In this document: positions 7,222-14,653 of the stretch, in pieces
Numbering within the stretch: the stretch's first letter is position 1
How the letters are laid out: each line of letters begins with the position of its first letter
NCBI GenBank assembly: GCA_964512485.1
Contig: CAZEHJ010000072.1
Coordinates: forward strand, 1 to 17,999
Direction: 5' to 3'
DNA length: 17,999 bases
From: CAZEHJ01 sp964512485
GTDB lineage: Bacteria; Bacteroidota; Rhodothermia; Rhodothermales; UBA10348
Notes under the pieces: model-generated
Told to the model about the DNA's origin: nothing
Databases searched by the model: none
Seen by the model: only the letters and a program-made list of their open reading frames with translations
Made by a program: the position numbers and the translations under genes

Positions 7222-8322
7222 ATGCAGACCATGCGACCGCGTTTTACCACGATTATCCATCTCACTCTCTGGTCATTCCTGTTCGTCTTTCCTGCCTCCG
7301 CGCAGGACCTGGACGCCCTTGTCGAAGAATCCCAAATGATGATTCTCGAATCGATGGTCGATGAGATGTACCCGGGAATATCGGTGGCTGTGTCTGTCGG
7401 TGGACAAGTAGTCTGGGCAGAGGGTTTCGGATATGCAGACCTCCAGAATCAGGTACCGGTTACGACGGATTCGAAGTTCAGAATAGGAAGCATTTCCAAA
7501 CCATTTACTGCCGCGGCAGTTGGTCAGCTGGTCTCCGACGGAAGGCTGGATGTGGATGCCCCCGTTCAGACATATGTGCCCTCTTTCCCTGAAAAAAAGT
7601 GGACCGTCACTACACGGCAAGTTGGTGGACACATCGCCGGAATCAGGCATTACCTGGGAATGGAAAACTTCTCCAGCGTACACTACGAAACGGTAAACGA
7701 TGGTCTTGCCATATTTCAGGATAGCCCGCTCCTGTTCGAGCCGGGATCCGACTACAGTTATTCGAGCTATGGCTGGAATCTGATCAGCGCGGTCGTGGAA
7801 GGGGCGTCGGGAGAGTCATTTCTGGAGTACATGGATGAAAACGTCTTCGGGCCTCTCGATATGACCAATACCGAGGCAGACTACGCTACGCGGGACATCG
7901 AAAACCGCGTGGCCTTCTACGTGAAGACTTCCGACGAGAAGATTGAACTGGGTCCGGAAGTAGACAACAGCTACAAGTGGGCCGGAGGAGGCTTTCTTTC
8001 CACACCGCTGGACATGATCAAGTTTGCCGAAGCTCATCTGGGAGAGGACTTTCTGAACACAGATGCAAGAATGCTGCTTTTTACGTCACAAAGGACGTCA
8101 GACGGCGAAGAGACCGGGTATGGCTTTGGCTGGGGCATTAATGAAGATGAAAAAGGGCGGCTCTTGTTGGGTCACACGGGAGGATCGGTCGGGGGAACGA
8201 CTTTGATGACCATGAATCCAGATCATGACATCGTAGTAACATTGACCATCAATCTGTCGAGAGCGAACTTGGCAGTCGGACGACGCATCATGCAATTGTT
8301 TCTCGATGCCTACAGTGAATGA
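7222..8322 (+). CDS. Secreted LACTB-like serine hydrolase (beta-lactamase/PBP fold)
   Basis: This gene encodes 366 residues with a signal peptide ending PASA (about residue 27); M4 is an alternative start. It carries the class C beta-lactamase/DD-peptidase signatures: S90-I-S-K93 in FRIGSISKPFTA (nucleophile Ser90, base Lys93) and H318-T-G-G. The second motif reads Y180-S-S rather than the usual Y-x-N. The region WTVTTRQVGGHIAGIRHY and the Y-S-S form resemble the LACTB subgroup, whose mammalian member is a mitochondrial serine protease, more than true AmpC enzymes. The product is therefore probably a periplasmic peptidase or esterase rather than a resistance enzyme; this is inferred from family resemblance. 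The gene sits in a tight run with the next three genes, the following start being 1 base after its stop. Confidence 0.9.
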   Translation: MQTMRPRFTTIIHLTLWSFLFVFPASAQDLDALVEESQMMILESMVDEMYPGISVAVSVGGQVVWAEGFGYADLQNQVPVTTDSKFRIGSISKPFTAAAVGQLVSDGRLDVDAPVQTYVPSFPEKKWTVTTRQVGGHIAGIRHYLGMENFSSVHYETVNDGLAIFQDSPLLFEPGSDYSYSSYGWNLISAVVEGASGESFLEYMDENVFGPLDMTNTEADYATRDIENRVAFYVKTSDEKIELGPEVDNSYKWAGGGFLSTPLDMIKFAEAHLGEDFLNTDARMLLFTSQRTSDGEETGYGFGWGINEDEKGRLLLGHTGGSVGGTTLMTMNPDHDIVVTLTINLSRANLAVGRRIMQLFLDAYSE

Positions 8323-8323
8323 G

Positions 8324-8938
8324 ATGATGCTCGGAAAAAATTTTATGTCGATCTGGCTGTTGACAGCAGCCGCACTTTTAATGGGTTGTGAGACAGATCC
8401 GGGTCTCCAGGTAACCGTTCACACCTCGAGAGGCGACATTGTCGTCGCGGTGGACACCGTGGCGGCACCCATCACATCCGCCAACTTTCTGCGCTACGTG
8501 GCAGACAGGCATTATGATGGAGGTCAGTTCTTTCGAGTGGTTCGGATGGACAACCAGCCGAACAACGAAATCAAGATTGAAGTGATTCAGGGAAGCGCGA
8601 ATCAAGAAGGCAACGCATCATTCTACAATCCAATTCCACTGGAGCGAACCAGCGTAACTGGATTACACCACACGGACGGGGCAATCTCGATGGCCCGCGG
8701 TGGACCGGACTCCGGTGGCCCGGACTCCGCCACGCATTCGTTCTTTTTTACCATTGGCGATCAACCGTCCCTCGATTTTGGCGGGATGCGAAATGAAGAT
8801 GGACAAGGCTTTGCGGCCTTCGGATATGTTCTGTCAGGCATGGAAGTCATTCTGAATATTCAAGCGGGCAAGACCGGTGATGAACGTATCCAAAATCTTG
8901 TCGAGCCTGTCGCAATTGACAGTGTGCGGGTAAATTGA
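8324..8938 (+). CDS. Cyclophilin-type peptidyl-prolyl isomerase lipoprotein
   Basis: This gene encodes 204 residues from the ATG at 8324, 1 base after the preceding stop. An upstream ATG at 8306 would overlap the serine hydrolase by 17 bases, and ATGs at 8327 and 8345 are also possible. A lipobox LLMGC places the lipidated Cys at residue 22, so the protein is membrane-anchored on the periplasmic side. The cyclophilin core covers about 32-204: TSRGDIVVAVD, FLRYVADRHYDGGQFFRVV, a short IQGSAN block, AISMARGGPDS, SFFFTIGDQPSLD, and GFAAFGYVLSGMEV. The usual FHRVIPGFMIQGG block is altered: FFRVVR replaces FHRV and QGS replaces QGG, with an insert rich in N and E between them. The enzyme class catalyses cis-trans isomerisation of X-Pro bonds and assists folding of exported proteins. 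Activity of this variant is likely but unproven. Confidence 0.9.
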   Translation: MMLGKNFMSIWLLTAAALLMGCETDPGLQVTVHTSRGDIVVAVDTVAAPITSANFLRYVADRHYDGGQFFRVVRMDNQPNNEIKIEVIQGSANQEGNASFYNPIPLERTSVTGLHHTDGAISMARGGPDSGGPDSATHSFFFTIGDQPSLDFGGMRNEDGQGFAAFGYVLSGMEVILNIQAGKTGDERIQNLVEPVAIDSVRVN

Positions 8939-9112
8939 ATGGTCGTGAGAGAATGTCCGTCTTGTGCCCTCGAGTCAGATCACACTGAGACGGTTTGTCC
9001 GTTCTGTGGATACGAGTTTCCCGTGCAAAAAATGAGCATGTGGTGGTTTGCACTTTTGTTTGCAGCCCTGCTGCTGTGGCCGGCTATTCGAGTCTTGAAG
9101 AGTCTCTTTTAA
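8939..9112 (+). CDS. 57-residue zinc-ribbon single-pass membrane protein
   Basis: A short complete frame starts with the ATG directly after the isomerase stop (TGA at 8936-8938) and ends with TAA at 9110-9112. The terminal A of that stop is also the first base of the next gene's ATG. The N-terminus has two CxxC knuckles, C6-P-S-C9 and C20-P-F-C23-G, as in zinc-ribbon or rubredoxin-type treble-clef motifs. One hydrophobic segment (about 34-50, WWFALLFAALLLWPAI) is followed by a basic tail (RVLKS). It is probably an inner-membrane protein with a small zinc-binding head. Coupled junctions on both sides argue that it is a real gene rather than a chance frame. Its function is unknown; the neighbouring ribosomal oxygenase is the closest clue. 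Confidence 0.8.
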   Translation: MVVRECPSCALESDHTETVCPFCGYEFPVQKMSMWWFALLFAALLLWPAIRVLKSLF

Positions 9113-10284
9113 TGATCAGTGATCCCGGGTTCAAGAGCATGAAGCTACCTGATTCTTTTTTCGGCGAGTTGTCACCTGATCAGTTCCTGTCCGAGTACTG
9201 GCACAAGCAGCCGCTTCTCGTGCGAAATGCCTGGCCTGGATTTGAGACTCCCCTGAAGCCGGACGATTTTATGACGCTCTCCTCTCGAGAGGATGCGTTG
9301 AGTCGATTGATCGTGGAGAATCCCGAAAGCGACGACTGGGACGTTAGTGAAGGGCCGTTTGAGAGATCGACATTTGACTCGATGCCGGATGCCCACTGGA
9401 CCCTTTTGATTCAGGAAGTCGATCGATTGGTACCGGAAGTGAGGGACATGCTCAAAGCCGTCTCTTCCATTCCGAACTGGCGCCTGGATGACGTGATGAT
9501 CAGCTATGCTGCCAATGGAGGAGGGGTCGGGGCGCACATTGACAACTATGATGTCTTCCTGATTCAGGGATTCGGGCAACGTAGATGGCAGATCAACACG
9601 ACGCCCGTGGTTGAAGAAGTCCTTGTAGAAGATCTTGAAATATCGATTCTGGCCGATTTTGAACCAGATCGGGACTGGGTCCTCAACCCGGGAGACATGT
9701 TGTATCTACCTCCTCGGGTGGCTCACTTTGGTGTCGCTCTGGGCCCATGTATGACTTATTCAATAGGGTGCAGGGCACCGTCGAAACAGGAGGTGCTGGG
9801 CGCTGTACTCGAGCAGGTTCTTCTGGAAACAGATCCGGACGAGCGATATGCTGATCCTGAGCTGCAGCGCAGCGATGAACCGGGTCGTCTGGGAAGACAA
9901 AGTGTAGCGTGGGTTCGTTCGATGCTCGATGACATCGTAAGCGACGAAAGTGCGTTGACCGAAATGGTCGGCTCCATCATCTCACAGCCTCGCAGGTATG
10001 TCGACGAAGAAGCGCTGCCTGACGAATCGCTCCAGCACGCTCTGGCCAACCGCACGCGCGTGCGACCCGCATCATCATCTCAGGTGCTCTACGAGCTTGC
10101 GGAGGGGGGTCAGTTGTGGCTTTTCGCCGCCGGCGAGGCGATCCAACTTGATCAGGACTTTCTGGACCTCGTCCGAAAGCTGATCGAAGGACCCGGTCTC
10201 GATGCCACGGATTTATCCCGTGATGCAGAGTTTTCTGCGCTGATGGAAGACCTATTCTCTCAAGGGACGCTCGTTGTCGACTGA
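9112..10284 (+). CDS. roxA: JmjC/cupin ribosomal oxygenase (50S protein L16 arginine hydroxylase, RoxA/YcfD)
   Basis: This gene encodes 390 residues from the ATG at 9112, which overlaps the previous stop by one base; M10 (KLPDSFF...) is an alternative start. The N-terminal block SPDQFLSEYWHKQPLLVRNA and the double-stranded beta-helix core are typical of YcfD. The Fe(II) triad is visible: H142-x-D144 in GVGAHIDNYDVFLIQGFGQRRW, and H205 in LPPRVAHFGVA, followed by MTYSIGCRAPS. The C-terminal part (about 225-390) holds the dimerisation and winged-helix region of this family. The family uses 2-oxoglutarate and O2 to hydroxylate an arginine of ribosomal protein L16 in E. coli. It is the last gene of a coupled run and ends 24 bases before a convergent lipoprotein gene. 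Identification is strong, while substrate identity is carried over from the family. Confidence 0.93.
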   Translation: MISDPGFKSMKLPDSFFGELSPDQFLSEYWHKQPLLVRNAWPGFETPLKPDDFMTLSSREDALSRLIVENPESDDWDVSEGPFERSTFDSMPDAHWTLLIQEVDRLVPEVRDMLKAVSSIPNWRLDDVMISYAANGGGVGAHIDNYDVFLIQGFGQRRWQINTTPVVEEVLVEDLEISILADFEPDRDWVLNPGDMLYLPPRVAHFGVALGPCMTYSIGCRAPSKQEVLGAVLEQVLLETDPDERYADPELQRSDEPGRLGRQSVAWVRSMLDDIVSDESALTEMVGSIISQPRRYVDEEALPDESLQHALANRTRVRPASSSQVLYELAEGGQLWLFAAGEAIQLDQDFLDLVRKLIEGPGLDATDLSRDAEFSALMEDLFSQGTLVVD

Positions 10285-10308
10285 TCGCAGGCGCTGTGCC
10301 GCCAGCAG

Positions 10309-10683
10309 TTACGAATCGAACACGTAGATCGCGATGATGCGGCCTCTGCGGGTCGATCCTGTGCCCAGCACCTCACCGGCAATCTGCGCACCTGCACTGG
10401 GCTCTTTGATTTCCTCGATGAGGATACCGTTGGCTCCAATTTCAGCGGCGCGTTCGCGCGCCTTGCGCAGCATTTTGCTTTCTCTGGTCAACTGAGAGTC
10501 TCCCTGGGCATGGATGATGGCGATGTTTTTCCATTCACCATCGATGTCAGCTTCGCTGAGATAGATGACTACGTCATCCGGGCGAACCGGAGGATAGTAT
10601 TCATTGTCCAGCATGGTTGCCTGCGTCTGGACACATCCAGCCAAAAAGAGAACTGCGATCAGCAGGTAATAACTCTTTCTCAT
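10309..10683 (-). CDS. Small lipoprotein of unknown function
   Basis: This gene encodes 124 residues from the ATG at 10683, chosen because it gives a textbook lipoprotein signal (MRKSYYLLIAVLFLAGC, lipidated Cys17). The frame is open 30 codons further upstream without a leader. After a short linker comes a mixed alpha/beta domain: VVIYLSEADIDGEWKNIAIIHAQ (split by a short loop), KMLRKARERAAEIGANGILIEE (about 79-100), then RRGRIIAIYVFD at the end. The AxxxGANGILIE stretch resembles that of many small periplasmic lipoproteins, where helix and strand pack as in YbjQ- or DUF4156-like folds. This is only a resemblance. It converges with roxA across 24 bases in which I see no convincing terminator. 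Confidence 0.85.
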   Translation of the reverse strand: MRKSYYLLIAVLFLAGCVQTQATMLDNEYYPPVRPDDVVIYLSEADIDGEWKNIAIIHAQGDSQLTRESKMLRKARERAAEIGANGILIEEIKEPSAGAQIAGEVLGTGSTRRGRIIAIYVFDS

Positions 10684-10813
10684 TTTTCTATCTGTTTTAT
10701 GGGCACGGTCGCATTTCTGCTGCCTGCCCAATTCGGTTTGGCTGGTGGGTGTGTATCTGCTAAGCCGTTGCAACCCATCGGCAGGTAACGTTTGGCGGTG
10801 TGGGAAGGGCCAT

Positions 10814-10850
10814 AAAAAAGGGGCGGCACACGCTGCGCGTGTGCCGCCCC
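10814..10850 (-). terminator. Rho-independent terminator of the OmpA/PKD gene
   Basis: A perfect 14-bp GC-rich stem (arms 10820-10833 and 10837-10850, loop of 3) is followed, in the minus-strand direction, by six T residues (10819-10814). It lies 36 bases past the stop of the minus-strand outer-membrane gene. The T tract on one side only makes it directional. Confidence 0.93.
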
Positions 10851-10886
10851 TGGATCAGCCCCTGAAATCAGAGAACTGAAAGTAGA

Positions 10887-12413
10887 CTAGCGGACAGGAA
10901 TCGTGTCAGCTCTACGGAACTGAGAGAGTCCTTCTTTCTTGCTTCCGCTTTCGCTGCGACCCATTCCAGCTGAAACGAGGCGTCCTGCGGACACGCCGTT
11001 GTCAATGTAGAATTGCTCGACAGCACGGGCGCGGTCTTCTGAAAGCTGCTGTGGGCGACGCTCTCCAGGTGATGACCATCCTTCAACGCGGACGTTGAGG
11101 TTCGGGCACTCAAGGAGGATCTCCAGATTTTCCATAAGCGCTTCGCGACCTTCATCCGTCAGAGCTGACGAGTTGCGATCGAAGAACGCGGAGTTCATTT
11201 CTGTGATCTCGCGGCAGATGGCAGCTTCGTACGGAGTCACTGTTATCGTCATCGTGCGACGAGTGACGCCGTTGCAATTTTCAACCTCGAGCGTGACGGT
11301 GTAAGTACCGGCTTCGCTGTAGGTGTGGCTCGGGTTCGCGCCGCGGCCACGGCTTCCATCGCCGAAGTCCCATCTGTATTGTCCTTCGGTTCCAGAAACA
11401 TTTGCCGAGAAGGAAACGCTGGTTTCGGTGTCAGGGCTCATGTTCGAAGCGCGCATCGAAGTGATGGCGGCAGGAATACATGGATCCTTGACAGACACCG
11501 GACACGTCATCGTTGAGGTGTGTTTGCCATTGCCGTTCGAAGCAGTCAGGCCGACCTGGTAATCGCCCGCCCGCGAGAACGTGTGCGTCGCCGTCATGCC
11601 TTGAGCGCCAGAACCGTCGCCAAATGTCCACATGTAATCGACAGGCTGCGTGGCATTGTCATTTGTCGATCCCGTAAATGTGATCGGTGATCCAGCGTCA
11701 ACGACATCAACCGGACAAATGAGATCAGTGATCTCGACAGGAGTGACACGTTTCAAGTTGAACTTGATACCTGCGGCATGCGTGCCCAGGAAGTCGAGTC
11801 CGCTGAAACCATTGTTGTCACGGCCGTCGGACGCATCATCAGGAGAAGCGGTGTCAACTCCGGTCTGAAGGAAGAAAGACGTCCCTTCGTTGATGTAGAA
11901 ATCGAGGCCGAATCCGAGGGATGCTCCGAAAGTAGTTTCATCCTGCTCGGTACAGGCGCCGTTGGCGGCGCAGGCTACTGAGTACACATTGGATGCGCCG
12001 CCCCCGTAATTCACGCCGGCAAACCAGTAAGGAGCGATCTTGTTGTCGCTCAACAATTTGCGCGCGATCAGGGAAACAGCCCAGCGAGTTGTTGGGTGGT
12101 TCTTGGTGCTTGTCGGTACTTCAAAATCAGTGATCTGAGTGAAGTTTCCTGTCCGAAATCCCAGCCCGACGCTGTATCTCGAAGTGAACTGGTAGCCAAT
12201 TTCAGCTCCAGCGCTGTACGGGAATTCATCGAACATGTCACCATCAAAGTTGAATGGTGATTTTTCGCTGTCTCCCATGTAGTAGGAAATTCCGACATGT
12301 GGACGGATGTAGACCGATTCTGCACCGCGATCAACCTGTGCCGATGCGACATTCGGCATCATGCTGAGGGCAGCAAAGGCGGTGAACAGAAAGGGCAGTA
12401 CAATTTTCTTCAT
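10887..12413 (-). CDS. Outer-membrane protein: N-terminal beta-barrel, two PKD domains, C-terminal OmpA-like domain
   Basis: This gene encodes 508 residues from the ATG at 12413, supported by AGAGG six bases upstream and by the signal peptide it creates (cleavage after VASA, residue 25). Residues about 30-222 alternate aromatic and polar residues, with strand-like SVGLGFRTGNF and GASLGFGLDFYI, as in an OmpA-like eight-stranded barrel. PKD domain 1 (about 225-308) has WTFGDGSG and THTFSRAGDY; PKD domain 2 (about 312-394) has WDFGDGSR and SHTYSEAGTY. The OmpA-like domain (about 400-508) has FFDRNSSALTDEG, LSEDRARAVEQFYIDNGV and RLVSAGMG. The segment usually reading GHTDxxG is GWSSPGE here, and the usual NRRVxI reads FRRADTI, so classic peptidoglycan-anchor residues are partly missing. 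It is probably an abundant surface protein linking outer membrane and cell wall. Confidence 0.92.
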   Translation of the reverse strand: MKKIVLPFLFTAFAALSMMPNVASAQVDRGAESVYIRPHVGISYYMGDSEKSPFNFDGDMFDEFPYSAGAEIGYQFTSRYSVGLGFRTGNFTQITDFEVPTSTKNHPTTRWAVSLIARKLLSDNKIAPYWFAGVNYGGGASNVYSVACAANGACTEQDETTFGASLGFGLDFYINEGTSFFLQTGVDTASPDDASDGRDNNGFSGLDFLGTHAAGIKFNLKRVTPVEITDLICPVDVVDAGSPITFTGSTNDNATQPVDYMWTFGDGSGAQGMTATHTFSRAGDYQVGLTASNGNGKHTSTMTCPVSVKDPCIPAAITSMRASNMSPDTETSVSFSANVSGTEGQYRWDFGDGSRGRGANPSHTYSEAGTYTVTLEVENCNGVTRRTMTITVTPYEAAICREITEMNSAFFDRNSSALTDEGREALMENLEILLECPNLNVRVEGWSSPGERRPQQLSEDRARAVEQFYIDNGVSAGRLVSAGMGRSESGSKKEGLSQFRRADTIPVR

Positions 12414-12419
12414 GGTGGT

Positions 12420-12424
12420 CCTCT
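12420..12424 (-). promoter_or_regulatory. Shine-Dalgarno site fixing the OmpA/PKD start
   Basis: AGAGG on the minus strand lies six bases before the ATG at 12413. The frame is open seven codons further upstream, but this site and the signal peptide favour the ATG at 12413. Confidence 0.75.
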
Positions 12425-12491
12425 GTTGAGACATTACGTCTAGCTTAAACGGTACAAAATCATTGATTCGTTATCCAGTCGGTGGGCAGAT

Positions 12492-13787
12492 TTATGGGTG
12501 TAAGTGCTGCCGGCTTCCGATCTGAACATAATTTCTCTGGTTGTGCCCGGTATATATCTGTCTTGGGCGGTAAATCCGGGTCGCCGGATCGGCTTTTAAT
12601 TCCTTCCACTGGGCAATCCAACCGGGAAGTCGACCCAGTGAGAACATGACTGTGAACATGTTTGTCGGGATTCCCATGGCGCGGTACAGAATACCTGAGT
12701 AGAAGTCGACATTTGGATAGAGTCCGCGCGAGGCAAAATACTCGTCTTCCAGCGCGATGCGTTCCAGTTCCTTGGCCAGATCGAGAAGGGGATCGTCGAT
12801 TCCCAATTTTCCGAGCACCTCGTCCGCGATGCGTTTGATGACGCGAGCCCGTGGGTCGAAATTTTTGTAAACGCGGTGCCCGAAGCCCATCAAACGGAAT
12901 GGATCCTTTTTGTCTTTCGCTTTCTCGACATACTTCTGGAAGTCGCCGCCATCTTGCCTGATCATCTCAAGCATCGCAATCACGGCAGTGTTGGCTCCTC
13001 CATGAAGTGGTCCGGACAATGCGCTTATACCGGCAGAAATAGCGGAGAACAGATCAGCTCCGGAGCTTCCAACCATTCTTACGGTCGACGTGGAGCAATT
13101 CTGTTCATGATCCGCGTGCAGAATAAGAAGCATATCCAGCGTGCGGACGATCAGGGGGTCGATCTCATATTCTTCGGAAGGCACGGCAAACATCATGTGC
13201 AGGAAGTCGGAGGCGTAGCCGAGTTCGTTGCGGGGATAGATGTACGGTTGACCAATTGACTTCTTGTAGGAGAAGGCAGCGATCGTGTTGAGCTTCGCGA
13301 TCAACCGGACAATATTGAGGTTGATCTCTTCTTCTGTATTGCCAGACGGGTAATATGCTGACAGTGAAGACACGATGGTTGAGAGCACACTCATCGGAGG
13401 GGCAGTAGCCGGATAGCCTTCGAAGAACTTTTTCATGTCTTCGTGCAGCAAACTGTGACGTGCGATTTCACTCTTGAACGTCTCCAGCATCTCGACGGTC
13501 GGAAGTTCACCGTAGATCAACAGGTAGGCCACGTCCAGAAAAGACGAATGCTCGGCGAGGTCTTCGATGGTGTATCCTCGATAACGGAGGATTCCTTTTT
13601 CACCGTCGATGAAAGTGATCGTACTTTCACACGAGCCCGTGTTCGCGAACCCGGGGTCCATTGTTATTGCGCCAGTAGTCCCGCGCAGTTTTCGAATGTC
13701 CATGCCAACCTCATCCTCCGTACCGACGGTGATGGGGAGATCAATTTCTTGATCCTGGACACTGAGTTTTGCTGTATCTACGTTCAT
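12492..13787 (-). CDS. gltA: Citrate synthase (type II)
   Basis: This gene encodes 431 residues from the ATG at 13787 (MNVDTAKLSV), matching the usual length and N-terminus of bacterial type II enzymes. A GTG ten codons upstream (13817) is possible but adds an unconserved extension. It catalyses acetyl-CoA plus oxaloacetate to citrate, the first TCA-cycle step, in the cytoplasm. The catalytic triad is present: H262 in GPLHGGANTA, H304 in GFGHRVYKNFDPRA and D361 in PNVDFYSG. HADHEQNCSTSTVR and the closing R-P-R-Q-I-Y-T-G block are also typical. The N-terminal segment with paired small domains, characteristic of NADH-sensitive hexameric enzymes, is complete, though allostery cannot be read from sequence. 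It is separated from the OmpA gene by 78 bases and is divergent from the repair genes across about 209 bases with no recognisable promoter motif. Confidence 0.97.
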   Translation of the reverse strand: MNVDTAKLSVQDQEIDLPITVGTEDEVGMDIRKLRGTTGAITMDPGFANTGSCESTITFIDGEKGILRYRGYTIEDLAEHSSFLDVAYLLIYGELPTVEMLETFKSEIARHSLLHEDMKKFFEGYPATAPPMSVLSTIVSSLSAYYPSGNTEEEINLNIVRLIAKLNTIAAFSYKKSIGQPYIYPRNELGYASDFLHMMFAVPSEEYEIDPLIVRTLDMLLILHADHEQNCSTSTVRMVGSSGADLFSAISAGISALSGPLHGGANTAVIAMLEMIRQDGGDFQKYVEKAKDKKDPFRLMGFGHRVYKNFDPRARVIKRIADEVLGKLGIDDPLLDLAKELERIALEDEYFASRGLYPNVDFYSGILYRAMGIPTNMFTVMFSLGRLPGWIAQWKELKADPATRIYRPRQIYTGHNQRNYVQIGSRQHLHP

Positions 13788-13996
13788 GAGCTTGTCCGGA
13801 ATAGGAATCCTGTCCACAGTTGCTGTCTGTGACTGGGAAAAGTAGTAGATTTTAACACCGGAAAACGATTCTGGAGCCCGCTACAAGCAGTCTGCAACGA
13901 AAATTCGCTGAGCATCTTCAAGTCCTTCAAATTGACGACCGTTCAACCAGTACTCGCAGGTATCTCAGCGTCGCTTAATCTTCCAAATCCACCCGT

Positions 13997-14653
13997 ATGC
14001 TGTCCAAACTCAACAGCCTGATTGGAGATTGCTTGTTCGATGAGCCTTCCTCATCGGATCTGTTCAATCCCTATTCGACCCGCAACTCGGAGCTCGATCG
14101 GGAGGGCGCCTCCGAAATCCGCCGTGAAAATCTTCGGCGGTATATCTGTGAGCGTACGAGTGCCCCGAGTGTGCTGCTGTTGGCGGAAGCCCCCGGGCCG
14201 TGGGGATGCCGGTTTTCCGGGGTACCCATCACAAGCGAAAGACAACTGCTTGATCCTTTGTTTCCGCATAGCGGTCAGCAGGCGAGCAGGGGCGAAGAGC
14301 CTCATAAAGAATACAGTGCCTCCATCTACTGGCGAATCCTCCTGCCTTTTTATCAGCACATATTTACCTGGAATACCGTACCGTTCCATCCCCATCACAT
14401 TGACAAGCCTCTGACCATCCGGACCCCGCGCGTGTCTGAAATAAAACGATTTGTGCCCCTTGTGGAGGGCATTGTCAATATCATGAATCCACAGGCGGTG
14501 GTTGCTGTCGGACGAAAAGCCGAATCGGCGCTCTCGATGATCGGGGTTGACGCCATTTATGTGCGTCATCCTTCCCAGGGAGGTGCGACACGTTTTGAAG
14601 AAGGCGTCCGAAAAGTGATGAAAGAACTGAAGCTCGAGGAGGCACATGTCTGA
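13997..14653 (+). CDS. Uracil-DNA glycosylase superfamily protein, SMUG-like
   Basis: This gene encodes 218 residues with no signal peptide, so the product is cytoplasmic. Superfamily motifs are in order: E64-A-P-G-P-W-G followed by FSGVPITS (motif 1, similar to NPGPFG...TGVPFG of SMUG1), W-N126-T-V-P-F-H-P-H (central Asn region), AVVAVGRKAESAL (about 167-179), and H191-P-S-Q-G-G (motif 2, which inserts into the DNA minor groove). Such enzymes remove uracil or other damaged bases to start base-excision repair. Exact substrate range cannot be set from sequence. The stop overlaps the start of rarA by 8 bases, so the two genes are translated together. Confidence 0.85.
   Translation: MLSKLNSLIGDCLFDEPSSSDLFNPYSTRNSELDREGASEIRRENLRRYICERTSAPSVLLLAEAPGPWGCRFSGVPITSERQLLDPLFPHSGQQASRGEEPHKEYSASIYWRILLPFYQHIFTWNTVPFHPHHIDKPLTIRTPRVSEIKRFVPLVEGIVNIMNPQAVVAVGRKAESALSMIGVDAIYVRHPSQGGATRFEEGVRKVMKELKLEEAHV
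14636..14642 (+). promoter_or_regulatory. Ribosome binding site of rarA inside the glycosylase gene
   Basis: GAGGAGG ends three bases before the ATG at 14646 and lies within the last codons of the upstream gene. This fits coupled translation of the overlapping pair. Confidence 0.75.

Noticed and set aside
10285..10308. Possible terminator between roxA and the convergent lipoprotein gene
   Set aside because: Only a stem of about four base pairs can be drawn and there is no T tract on either strand.
13788..13996. Search for promoters or a leader RNA between gltA and the glycosylase gene
   Set aside because: An AT-rich TTAAAAT stretch near 13850 resembles a -10 element, but I found no -35 element or Bacteroidota-type -33/-7 pair at suitable spacing, so no promoter is claimed.
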